Positions 9,887-17,635 of a stretch of 64,000 nt of DNA are shown piece by piece (position 1 is the first letter of the stretch; every line of letters starts with the position of its first letter). Origin of the DNA: CAMLFJ01 sp040902305 (GTDB lineage Bacteria; Methylomirabilota; Methylomirabilia; Rokubacteriales; CSP1-6); NCBI GenBank assembly GCA_040902305.1, contig JBBDXN010000112.1, forward strand, positions 1 through 64,000. The letters are read 5' to 3'. The position numbers and the translations under genes were made by a program. Under the pieces are notes generated by a model. That model was not told the origin of the DNA and did not search any database. It worked only from the letters and a program-made list of their open reading frames with translations.

Positions 9887-10165
9887 CTACTTCGACGGCT
9901 GGTAGTAGGGGTTGTCCCCCGAGGCGTGGTCGGTCGTATCCAGCACTTCCTCGATCTCGGGGAGTTCTTCCTTGATCAGTCGCTCGATCCCCTGCTTGAG
10001 CGTGACGTCCGCGGCCCCGCAGCCCTGGCAGCCCCCGCCCATCTGCAAGTAGACCTTGTTGTCCTTGACGTCCACGAGCTGCACGAACCCGCCGTGGCCG
10101 GCGACGGCCGGGTTGATCATGTTCTCGATCAGGTCCTGCACCTTGGTCATCAGCTCATCGCTCAT
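9887..10165 (-). CDS. NifU C-terminal domain (Nfu-type) iron-sulfur scaffold
   Basis: A 92-residue stand-alone Nfu domain that holds a [4Fe-4S] cluster for transfer to apoproteins. The cluster ligands are the CxxC in GGGCQGCGAADVTLKQGIE, and the N-terminal VQDLIENMINPAVAGHGGFV is typical of the family. The ATG at 10165 is preceded by GGAGGG six bases upstream; an upstream in-frame ATG at 10240 would add 25 residues unlike the family. It stands alone, divergent from the CBS-domain operon, with no isc or suf genes nearby. Confidence 0.9.
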   Translation of the reverse strand: MSDELMTKVQDLIENMINPAVAGHGGFVQLVDVKDNKVYLQMGGGCQGCGAADVTLKQGIERLIKEELPEIEEVLDTTDHASGDNPYYQPSK

Positions 10166-10412
10166 GTGGGCCCTCCGCGTGACTGTCGCGCTGCAGCCAT
10201 ACTGTACCTGAACTTGCCGCCCAGGCCAACCGCCGTTCAAGACGAACTTCCCGACCCGGTAAGCCTCGGGGGGCAGTCCGTTCCGACGCTTCCGGTCCCA
10301 CGCCCCACGATCGGCCTATCACGGCTGCCAGCCCCGGATTGCCGGTACGAGCGAGGCGGCACACACCTTGCTCCTCGGTCCGGACATCAGCGAGTGAGGA
10401 GGAGCGAGAGCC

Positions 10413-10898
10413 ATGACCGACCGACCGGACGACGACGTCGCAATACAGTCTCGGGCAGGACTCACCCAGGATCACCCGGTGAGCGACACGATTCGTGACG
10501 TGATGAGTCCACGGCCGCGGATCCTGAGCGCCGGCGCGACGGTCGCGGAGGCTGCCGAGGTGATGCGCCGAGAGGACATCGGCGACGTGCTCGTGGTCGA
10601 GGAAGACCGCCTCTACGGGATCTTGACCGACCGCGACATCGTGATCCGCGTGCTCGCGCCGGGACGGGACCCGTCGCAGACTTCCATCGGGGAGGTATGC
10701 AGCCGCGAGCTCGCGACCCTTGGGCCGGAGGACAGCGTCGGCCAGGCCGTGCGGTTGATGCGTGAGAAGGCCATTCGCCGCCTGCCGGTCACGGAGAGCG
10801 GTGAGGTGGTCGGCATCCTGACGATCGGTGACATCGCGGTGGAGCGGGATTCTCGGACGACCCTCGCGGACATCTCGGCCGCACCGCCGAACACGTAG
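10413..10898 (+). CDS. Tandem CBS-domain protein
   Basis: A 161-residue cytosolic protein made of two CBS motifs. The first covers VSDTIRDVMSPRPRILSAGA to ILTDRDIVIRVLA, the second IGEVCSRELATLGPEDSVGQ to GILTIGDIAVE. Together they form one Bateman module, which in other proteins binds adenosine nucleotides. GAGGAGG precedes the ATG. It heads a run of four same-strand genes with short or overlapping junctions (SRPBCC, alcohol dehydrogenase, SDR), so it may sense energy charge for that operon; this role is inferred. No catalytic domain is attached. Confidence 0.88.
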   Translation: MTDRPDDDVAIQSRAGLTQDHPVSDTIRDVMSPRPRILSAGATVAEAAEVMRREDIGDVLVVEEDRLYGILTDRDIVIRVLAPGRDPSQTSIGEVCSRELATLGPEDSVGQAVRLMREKAIRRLPVTESGEVVGILTIGDIAVERDSRTTLADISAAPPNT

Positions 10899-10911
10899 GG
10901 GGGCGACAACG

Positions 10912-11574
10912 ATGCGACGACCGCAGAAGCGTTCACGCGCGGATGGGACCCGAATCGTCGGCGCGGGCGTCCTCCTCGCGCTGGCGGGGGCCGGAGCGTG
11001 GGCTCTCGCGAATGCGCGGCAGGGGCGGCGGGTCTTCAAGCGCCGTCCGGATATGCCGGCACTGGCCGGGGGCCAGGGGAGCCACGTCGAGCGCACGGTC
11101 ACGATTCTCCGCTCTCCCACGGAGCTCTACGCGGAATGGCGGGATCTGGAGCGCCTGCCCGAGCTGATGCCGCATCTCGACTCCGTGACGGTGCTCGGCG
11201 GAACCCGGTCGCTCTGGGTGGTCCGCGGGCCGGCGGGCACACGGCCCACCTGGGAGGCCGAGATCGTGGGGGACGAGCCCGGACGCCTGATCGCCTGGCG
11301 CTCGGTGGGCGACGGGGACGTGGAGAACGCCGGGTCGGTTCGCTTCACGCCGGCCGCCGGCGATCGCGGCACCGAGGTCAAGGTGATCCTGACCTATGCG
11401 CCACGCGCCGGACGGCTCGGGGTCGGGCTGGCGACGCTGTTCGGCGCGAGCGCGGACCAGGAGGTGCGAGAAGACCTTCGGCGCTTCAAGCAGCGCATGG
11501 AGGCGAACGAGGTCGCGGCGAGCGCGGCGCCCCGAGGGGCGTCGGAGGCGCGCGAGATGGCGAGGAGCGGCTAG
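10912..11574 (+). CDS. SRPBCC (cyclase/dehydrase-type) membrane-anchored protein
   Basis: A 220-residue protein with one N-terminal membrane segment (IVGAGVLLALAGAGAWALA) followed by a START/SRPBCC domain from about residue 50. VERTVTILRSPTELYAEWRDLERLPELMPHL, split here into VERTVTILRSPTELYAEW and RDLERLPELMPHL, is the hallmark of the polyketide cyclase/dehydrase-like group, followed by EAEIVGDEPGRLIAWRSV and GTEVKVILTYAPRAG. Members bind hydrophobic ligands; no enzyme activity can be assigned. It begins 13 bases after the CBS gene and ends directly before the ATG of the alcohol dehydrogenase. The C-terminal 20 residues are low complexity. Confidence 0.82.
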   Translation: MRRPQKRSRADGTRIVGAGVLLALAGAGAWALANARQGRRVFKRRPDMPALAGGQGSHVERTVTILRSPTELYAEWRDLERLPELMPHLDSVTVLGGTRSLWVVRGPAGTRPTWEAEIVGDEPGRLIAWRSVGDGDVENAGSVRFTPAAGDRGTEVKVILTYAPRAGRLGVGLATLFGASADQEVREDLRRFKQRMEANEVAASAAPRGASEAREMARSG

Positions 11575-12753
11575 ATGCGGGCGGCGTGCTGGCTGGGTCC
11601 ACGGGACGTGCGGGTGAGAGACGTCCCCGACCCCGAGATCCTGAATGCCCGCGATGCCATCGTGAAGGTGACCGCCACCGCGATCTGCGGGTCGGACCTC
11701 CACCTCTACAACGGCGTCATCCCGACCATGCGCTCGGGCGACGTGCTCGGCCACGAGTTCATGGGCGAGGTTGTCGAGGTGGGGGCGGGCAACTCGGCGC
11801 TGAAGCCGGGCGATCGGGTCGTGGTGCCGTTCGCCATCGCCTGCGGCGCGTGCTGGTACTGTCGCGAGGGCCTGACCTCGCTCTGCGACAACTCGAACCC
11901 CAACGCGCGGCTGGCCGAGGCGCTCTACGGGTTCTCCGGGTCCGGGCTGTTCGGATACTCGCATCTCTACGGGGGCTACCCGGGCGGGCAGGCCGAGTAC
12001 GTGCGCGTGCCGTTCGCCGATACGGGCGCGCTGCCCGTGCCCCCGACGCTGTCCGACGAGCAGGTGCTGTTCCTGACCGACATCCTGCCGACCGGCTACA
12101 TGGCGGCCGAGAACTGTCGCATCCGCCCGGGGGATACGGTGGCGGTCTGGGGCAGCGGGCCGGTCGGGCTGCTCGCGATGAAGAGCGCCTATCTGCTCGG
12201 CGCCGACCGGGTCATCGCCATCGACCGCTGGCCGGCCCGGCTCCGCCTCGCCGAGAGCGGCGCGAAGGCCGAGACGCTCCACTACGAAGAGATCGACGAC
12301 GTGGTCGAGGAGCTGAAGCAGCGGACCGGGGGGCGCGGCCCCGATGCGTGCATCGACGCCGCCGGGATGGAGGCGCACGGGACGACGCTGGACGCCCTGT
12401 ACGACCGGGCGAAGCAGGCGGTCCGTCTCGCCACCGACCGGTCCCACGCGGTCCGCCAGGCGATCCAGGCATGCCGGAAAGGCGGGACCGTTTCCATCCC
12501 CGGCGTGTACGGCGGGTTTCTCGACAAGTTTCCGCTCGGCGCCGCGTTCGCCAAGGGGCTGACGCTCCAGATGGGCCAGACTCACGTGCACCGCTATCTC
12601 CGGCCGCTGCTCCAGCACATCGAGTCTGGCCGTCTCGATGCGACGTTCATCGTGAGCCATCGCTGGCCGCTGAGCCGCGCGTCCGAGGCCTATCGGATGT
12701 TCAACGACAAGACCGACGACTGCACCAAGATCGTCCTCGATCCCACCCGATGA
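11575..12753 (+). CDS. Zinc-dependent alcohol dehydrogenase
   Basis: A 392-residue medium-chain dehydrogenase/reductase. Catalytic zinc ligands are Cys in ICGSDLHLYNG and His-Glu in GHEFMGEVVEVGAG. The structural zinc site has four cysteines in CGACWYCREGLTSLC. The NAD(P)-binding Rossmann motif is VWGSGPVGLLAMKSAYLLGA. The insertion between the zinc lobe and Rossmann domain and the long C-terminal half resemble the glutathione-independent formaldehyde dehydrogenase-like group, but the substrate is open. Its ATG follows the SRPBCC stop with no gap, and its TGA overlaps the next ATG, so this is a coupled operon. Confidence 0.9.
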   Translation: MRAACWLGPRDVRVRDVPDPEILNARDAIVKVTATAICGSDLHLYNGVIPTMRSGDVLGHEFMGEVVEVGAGNSALKPGDRVVVPFAIACGACWYCREGLTSLCDNSNPNARLAEALYGFSGSGLFGYSHLYGGYPGGQAEYVRVPFADTGALPVPPTLSDEQVLFLTDILPTGYMAAENCRIRPGDTVAVWGSGPVGLLAMKSAYLLGADRVIAIDRWPARLRLAESGAKAETLHYEEIDDVVEELKQRTGGRGPDACIDAAGMEAHGTTLDALYDRAKQAVRLATDRSHAVRQAIQACRKGGTVSIPGVYGGFLDKFPLGAAFAKGLTLQMGQTHVHRYLRPLLQHIESGRLDATFIVSHRWPLSRASEAYRMFNDKTDDCTKIVLDPTR

Positions 12754-13769
12754 GCTCGGCCCAGCGCGCGGGGCTGGCCACCGTCGCGGGCGCCGCTCTG
12801 CTCGCCGGCGGGTTGCTGATGCGCCGCCGCCGCCGATGGGATCTGACGGATCGTACTGTCCTGGTCACCGGCGGGTCGCGGGGACTCGGGCTGCTGATCG
12901 CCCAGGAGCTCCTGCGGGCCGGCGCGCGCGTCGCGATCTGCGCGCGCGACCTGGACACGCTGGATCGTGCCAGGACTCAGCTGGTGAGCCACGAGGGCCG
13001 GGTGGCCGCCATCCAGTGCGACGTCTCGGTCCAGGAAGACGTGGAAGACATGGTCCGCCAGGTCCGCGAGCTGCTCGGGCCGATCGACGCCCTCGTCAAC
13101 AACGCGGGCACGATCACGGTGGGTCCGTTCGAGGTGATGGAGGTCGAGGACTTCCGGAACGCCATGGACGTCAACTTCTGGGGGCCGCTGTACGCGATCC
13201 GGGCCGTGCTACCGGAGATGCGACGCCGGTGCCGGGGGCGCATCGTGAACGTGGCCTCGATCGGCGGGAAGCTCAGCGTGCCGCATCTCTTGCCCTACAG
13301 CGCGAGCAAGTTCGCGCTGGTCGGTCTCTCGGAGGGGCTGCGCGCGGAGCTCGCCCCGGATGGGATCCAGGTCAGCACGATCTGCCCGGGGCTCATGCGG
13401 ACCGGCAGCCCCCGCCACGCCCTCTTCAAGGGACGGCATCGCGAGGAGTACGCGTGGTTCAGCATCAGCGACTCGCTGCCGGTCACGTCGATGAGCGCCG
13501 AGCGGGCGGCCCGCCAGATCGTCGGCGCGCTTCGCTCGGGCCGCGCCCAGCGGGTCCTGTCCCTGCCGGCCAAGCTGGGAGCCCTGGGCCACGCGCTGTT
13601 TCCGGGGCTGACCGCGGATCTGCTCGGCCTCGTGAGCCGCGGGCTGCCAAGGAGCGAGGGCGATGCCCGTGGCCGGCCGGTGAAGGGCGAGCACAGCACG
13701 TCGGACCTCTCACCCTCGTGGCTCACCACCCTGGGCGAGCGCGCCGCCCGGCGAGCCAATCAGGTCTGA
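12750..13769 (+). CDS. Short-chain dehydrogenase/reductase with N-terminal membrane anchor
   Basis: A 339-residue classical SDR preceded by a hydrophobic anchor (AGLATVAGAALLAGGLLM) and an RRRRR stretch that should keep the enzyme on the cytosolic side. The cofactor motif is TGGSRGLG near residue 41, followed by NNAG, the catalytic serine region NVASIGG and YSASK. The substrate is unknown. It overlaps the dehydrogenase stop as ATGA. Membrane anchors on both this protein and the SRPBCC protein hint that the operon works at the inner membrane on a lipophilic compound; this is inference. Confidence 0.88.
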   Translation: MSSAQRAGLATVAGAALLAGGLLMRRRRRWDLTDRTVLVTGGSRGLGLLIAQELLRAGARVAICARDLDTLDRARTQLVSHEGRVAAIQCDVSVQEDVEDMVRQVRELLGPIDALVNNAGTITVGPFEVMEVEDFRNAMDVNFWGPLYAIRAVLPEMRRRCRGRIVNVASIGGKLSVPHLLPYSASKFALVGLSEGLRAELAPDGIQVSTICPGLMRTGSPRHALFKGRHREEYAWFSISDSLPVTSMSAERAARQIVGALRSGRAQRVLSLPAKLGALGHALFPGLTADLLGLVSRGLPRSEGDARGRPVKGEHSTSDLSPSWLTTLGERAARRANQV

Positions 13770-13854
13770 AGGCTAGAGCGGCAGGATAGCCCGCCCGTCA
13801 GGAGAACAAGCCGGGCCCTGTCCTTGGGTTGAGCAGCCCTCTCTAGCGAACATT

Positions 13855-14103
13855 GGACCGGCGCCCGACTACTACGAGCCCGTCCCAGACCCCGCGCCTT
13901 CTTCGGAAGGGCCTGGAGAATCTCCTGTAGTCTCGGGCGCCTAACGTCCTTCGCGCTCCTGCCCTCGTCGCGGACTACCCGCACCAGCTGCCACTCCACA
14001 CTCCTTCGCTCGGCAGTAGTCTCGGATCCGTGCCTCCTGCGTCTCGAGGCTCACGCCCTCACTTGGCCTGATCTTCGCTCGAGACCCTGACGTCGCTAAG
14101 CCC
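13855..14103 (-). pseudogene. Decayed serine recombinase (resolvase/invertase N-terminus)
   Basis: On the minus strand three frames together spell the start of a serine site-specific recombinase. SDVRVSSEDQA (to about 14065) contains the catalytic-serine motif RVS. After a frameshift comes SEGVSLETQEARIRDYC with RAKE (14063-14001). After another shift comes EWQLVRVVRDEGRSAKDVRR with PRLQEILQALPKK (13996-13898), and then GVWDGLVVVGRR in yet another frame. The rest of the catalytic domain (LDRLxR) and the DNA-binding region are missing. About 85 of the family's 200-500 residues remain, so it is non-functional. Of the intergenic stretch 13770-14349, the remaining part shows no gene. Confidence 0.72.
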
Positions 14104-14349
14104 TCGAAGACGGAAACCATCGAAGCGCTGAAGCGGGACGGCTGGCTGTCGGGAACTGATCCGGCCAATACAGTAACGCTTCTGGATGACAGCCGACATT
14201 GAGGGAGCCGGCTGCCGCCGTAGACAGCTAACTGGCGCCGCCCTCCACACACAACACGCGCATATCCGCCTTGACTTCCGACTTCGGGTCGGCCACGCTC
14301 CCCGCGATATCCTGCTGCGACTCAGAATGATCCGTCCGGGGAGGGGACC
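14104..14349. other. Non-coding region upstream of the secreted PLC/P1-like gene
   Basis: No convincing reading frame is seen here. GC content is lower than in the flanking operon. TTGACT at 14271 could be a -35 box but has no convincing -10 at 16-18 bases. GGAGGGGACC directly before 14350 is the ribosome binding site of the next gene. With the adjoining recombinase remnant the region looks like the scar of a mobile element. Confidence 0.4.
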
Positions 14350-15693
14350 ATGCGCTCTCGAGCCTTTGCCCTCGTACTGATCCTGGTCATGGGCACAGCT
14401 CCAGCGATAGCCTGGGAGGACGACGTTCACTTTGGGTTGACGAAGTGGCTCGCACTCCAGGCCGGGTACTCCGACAAGGCGGCGCACGATATCGCCTCCA
14501 ACAATGTGGAATCAGATGAAGGCATCCTAGACGCGCGCAAATTGGTCTTCTGGTATGCGTGCCTCGGCAGGGAGAAGGGCAAGGGGGCCTCCCTGATCGC
14601 GAAAGATCTGCACTTCCCGAGTGGGGGTGACGTGCCCGGTTCAGCCGCAGAGCGAACAGTACGACCTGGAGACAAGTGGGCGTTTCGAGAAACCGGAATC
14701 CAGATTGAGCGATCTGTCCAGCCGGATGAACGAGCAGACAGCATAAGGCGCTTCGGCCAAGGCATTCATGCCCTCCAGGATTCATGGTCCCACCAGGGCG
14801 AGCCGGAGATTCCGCCCGGCTGCAGCGAGACACTCGCCTGGGGTCACCCAAACAAACGCGGTGGGTGGCTAAAGCATCGGGCGGACCTGACAGTGGAGTG
14901 GCCCACGGACATACGGGCTACTGTCGAGGCAACGTGGAAGGTGCTGGAAGCCTACGCAAAGCGGAACCCTTGGGTACGCGCGCAGTCTCGGCAGCCAGTT
15001 CCTTTGAGCGCTTTGAAGGCCGACGTCACAGCGTTTGGAGCTGCCGGTACCAAAACCGACAAGCTTCGTTGGTTCGTCGACCGAGGATTCGACGAACCCG
15101 CGATCATCCCCTACCTACTGAGAACGTCGTTGGCGGATGGCAAGCGCCAAATGTCCACGCCGAGCATGCCCATGGTCGCAGCCCTAGCCACTGGTCCAAT
15201 CGTAGCCCTTGGGCCTGTACCTGCGGACGCTGGTGCGCATCTCGTGGAGTTCTGGAATCGGTGGGTCAGCGGTCGCGACTTCTATGGCTTGGCAACCAGG
15301 TCTCTGGCTGTTCGGGAGTTCGCACAGAACGTCGGCGTTCAAGGACGGCCTGACGACATTGCCGCCGCCACGCTGGGCCTTTGGAGGCTGGCCGATCACG
15401 GGCAAGTCGAGCGTTTGGGACACGTTCCCCCAGTCCCGGGCACTCAAGCGGAAAGCGAGCTTCGGGCGCTCCTGAAGGATCCGGCGGCGACGATCGCGGT
15501 GGACGGCCTAGCCTATGCGATGAGTCCACTGGCAGTGAAGGGGCCACCGCTCGCCCTAGCCCCGGTTGGGCGCAATCGCTATGCTGCAATCGGGAGGTTC
15601 CGGCACGCACCGCACGACGTTGTCATGGCCGTGACGGAGCGTATTGGTCGCGACTGGAAGATTACTGAGATCAGGTCAATGGTAGAACATTGA
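14350..15693 (+). CDS. Secreted S1/P1-nuclease / zinc phospholipase C-like protein
   Basis: A 447-residue exported protein. The signal peptide ends TAPAIA, and cleavage after it would expose Trp as residue 1 with His at residue 6 (WEDDVH). This is the spacing of zinc ligands Trp1/His6 in P1/S1 nucleases, and zinc PLC also uses Trp1. Further inside, GIHALQDSWSHQG gives His-x3-Asp-x3-His, like the central zinc site of the fold. The C-terminal third (from about residue 290) is unassigned. GGAGGGGACC precedes the ATG. Base composition is clearly less GC-rich than its neighbours and it sits beside a recombinase remnant, so it may have been acquired by transfer. The substrate (nucleic acid, phospholipid or other) is unknown. 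Confidence 0.65.
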   Translation: MRSRAFALVLILVMGTAPAIAWEDDVHFGLTKWLALQAGYSDKAAHDIASNNVESDEGILDARKLVFWYACLGREKGKGASLIAKDLHFPSGGDVPGSAAERTVRPGDKWAFRETGIQIERSVQPDERADSIRRFGQGIHALQDSWSHQGEPEIPPGCSETLAWGHPNKRGGWLKHRADLTVEWPTDIRATVEATWKVLEAYAKRNPWVRAQSRQPVPLSALKADVTAFGAAGTKTDKLRWFVDRGFDEPAIIPYLLRTSLADGKRQMSTPSMPMVAALATGPIVALGPVPADAGAHLVEFWNRWVSGRDFYGLATRSLAVREFAQNVGVQGRPDDIAAATLGLWRLADHGQVERLGHVPPVPGTQAESELRALLKDPAATIAVDGLAYAMSPLAVKGPPLALAPVGRNRYAAIGRFRHAPHDVVMAVTERIGRDWKITEIRSMVEH

Positions 15694-15763
15694 TCGGGTT
15701 TCGACACGGCGCGACCTGCTTCAGTATCAGAGGTACTGGCCGGGGAGCGACTCCAGCCCCGCG

Positions 15764-16159
15764 CTAAGCGCAGCCGGCGCGGGGCGTCCCCGGCGCCCGC
15801 CGCGGCACGAGGGTGCAGGCGAAGGTGGCCGGCTGCTTGCGGTACTCATCGAGCAGGGCCGAGAGCCGCGCCAGCGTCCGATCGCGCTTGGCGAGGCCGA
15901 TGCCGTAGATGGCCAGATCGTTCACCAGCCGGAGATAGAACACGTGCTGGGCATCGGCTCCATCGCGCATGCAGGGCGTGGGCTTCTCGGCCAGCCGCAG
16001 CAGGGTGCCGAACGCCCGGGTGTATTCCTGGAGCGTGGGCTCGTCGCGCAGGTCACGGGGGACCTCGGGAAACCGGGCCAGGAATTCGTCTACCGTCATC
16101 GGCACCGCGGTGGCGCGCCCCCGCTTCTCGAGGTCCGGCGTTCGGCGAATCTGCATCAT
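15764..16159 (-). CDS. Small uncharacterised partner of the radical SAM selenoprotein
   Basis: A 131-residue soluble protein that I do not recognise. AGGAGG five bases upstream supports the ATG at 16159. It begins 23 bases after the true stop of the radical SAM gene and ends the minus-strand operon. The sequence is mixed charged with MTVDEFLARFPEVPRDLRDE near the N-terminus, a single central cysteine (KPTPCMRDG), a helical middle (FYLRLVNDLAIYGIGLAKRD) and a C-terminus ACTLVPRRAPGTPRAGCA with two more cysteines. It could be a substrate, carrier or accessory subunit of the radical SAM protein. Only position in the operon supports this. Confidence 0.75.
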   Translation of the reverse strand: MMQIRRTPDLEKRGRATAVPMTVDEFLARFPEVPRDLRDEPTLQEYTRAFGTLLRLAEKPTPCMRDGADAQHVFYLRLVNDLAIYGIGLAKRDRTLARLSALLDEYRKQPATFACTLVPRRAPGTPRAGCA

Positions 16160-16182
16160 GAGGTCCTCCTCGTCTGGTGGAG

Positions 16183-17625
16183 CTAGAGATTGGGCTGTGA
16201 CATCAGGGCCAACTGGCCCTGGGTGGGCTCCGCTCAGCAGAACCACGCCTCGGAGAGCCGCGGCGGCCGCTTCCGCCCCTTGCTCATGCCGGCCGCCACC
16301 GGGACCGGCGCGGCCGTACCCGCCGCCGCGGCGGCCAGCGCGCGCACCCGGTCGAAGATCGCCGGCGCGTCCTTCTTGCGCTCCACCCCCTGCGCCACCG
16401 CCCGCGCCGTCTCCGCCTGGAGCGCATCCATGCGCGGGTCGGGATGCGTCCACCGGTACGAGAGCGTGGCCCCATCGAGCGGCCCCAGATGCGGCGCCAG
16501 CGCGGCGGTGCCGAGCAGCAGCGAGCCCGGCGGCACCAGCAGGCGGAGACCGTACTGCACCGGGTCCACGTGGTCGATGAGCCCTTCCGCGGCCAGGAAG
16601 TCGAGCCACGCGCGATGGTCCGCCAGCGTGGTCCACGGCGTGAAGGCCACCCAGGTGGGGCGCAGCGTGATGCCGGCCTCGCGCGCGGCCGCCAGCGCGG
16701 TGACGATGTCGGCCCGCGAGTGGCCCTTCTCCAGATGCGCGAGCACGGTGTCGCTCAGCGACTCCGCGGCGGAGACGATGAAGAGGCAGCCCGCCCGCGC
16801 CAGCGCGGGCAGGTGCGCGCGGTGGCGCAGCAGGTGCTCGATCTTCGCGGTCACGTCGAACGTGACGTCGGGCCACTCGGCGTGCAGCGCGCGCGTCACC
16901 GCGAGGGCGTGCGTGGGGCCGTTGAGGAAATCCGGATCGCCGAACGTCACGTGGCGGGCGCCCGCCTCGATCTGCTGGCGGATGTCGGCCAGCACCACCT
17001 CGCGCGGCACCGCGAAGAAGCGCCCGCCGTACACCGGCGGGATCGGGCAGTGCCGGCAGCGGTGCAGGCACCCGCGGCTGGCCTCCGCGTAGGCGGCCAG
17101 CTCCATGCGCCCGTCGCGCTCGACGTGCGCGTACTGCTTGATGGACGGCAGCCCCGCGCGGCTCGGCACCGGGAAGTCCAGGCGCTTGAGATGCGGCGCG
17201 GCCGGCCGCCCCGGGCGCCCCACCGCGGGCAGCGGCCCCGCGTCGCCCCGCTCGAGCGCGTCGATCAGCGCCACGAGCGGCGTCTCCGCCTCGCCGCCGA
17301 TCACGCTGTCGGCGCCGTGGGCGAAGAGGTAGTCGGCGTTCAGCGTCGCGTAGAGCCCGAAGAAGCAGACGTGCGCGCTCGGGTTCACGGCGCGGGCGCG
17401 CGCAGCAACCTCCAGCCCCAGGCGCAGCGCGGTGTGCATGGGGACCGAGATGGCGATGACCCGGGCGCGCGCGAGCTTCTCCGCGTCCACCGGCTCCACC
17501 GAGACGTCGAGCAGGGCGGGCCGATAGCCGGCCCGCTCCAGGAAGGCGGCCGGCCAGGCTACCGCCAGCGGCTGATGGCCCAGCTCGTAGCAGGCCACGA
17601 GGAGGATCCGGCCCGGTTCGCGCAT
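16183..17625 (-). CDS. CUAEP-tail B12-binding radical SAM selenoprotein (UGA read as Sec)
   Basis: A 480-residue protein if UGA at 16236-16234 is read as selenocysteine at residue 464. The N-terminal 130 residues are a cobalamin-binding-like Rossmann domain (LLVACYELGHQPLAVAWPAA). The radical SAM cluster ligands are in SRGCLHRCRHCPIPP (CxxxCxxC, about residue 190). The frame ends SEAWFC-UGA-GCG-GAG-CCC, that is Cys-Sec-Ala-Glu-Pro, then 13 more residues to TAG at 16185-16183. Cys-Sec-Ala-Glu-Pro is the tail signature after which the CUAEP/CCAEP-tail radical SAM (seleno)protein family is named. A perfect hairpin follows the UGA. It starts 10 bases after the MFS gene stop. The reaction is unknown. 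If UGA is a stop, the protein is 463 residues and ends in Cys. Confidence 0.9.
16204..16236 (-). promoter_or_regulatory. UGA codon with bacterial SECIS-like hairpin
   Basis: On the minus strand the UGA (16236-16234) is followed after 12 bases by CAGGGCCAGTTGGCCCTG (16221-16204). It folds into CAGGGCC / GGCCCTG with an AGUU loop about 21 bases after the UGA. Bacterial SECIS elements are hairpins just downstream of UGA that recruit SelB, with a G and U in the apical loop, as here. The hairpin lies inside the continuing reading frame. Confidence 0.72.
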
Positions 17626-17635
17626 CGCGGCCAGT

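Noticed and set aside
9887..10165. NifU-like protein as part of nitrogen fixation together with glnD
   Set aside because: It is a stand-alone Nfu domain of the housekeeping type, no nif genes are present, and glnD is general nitrogen control.
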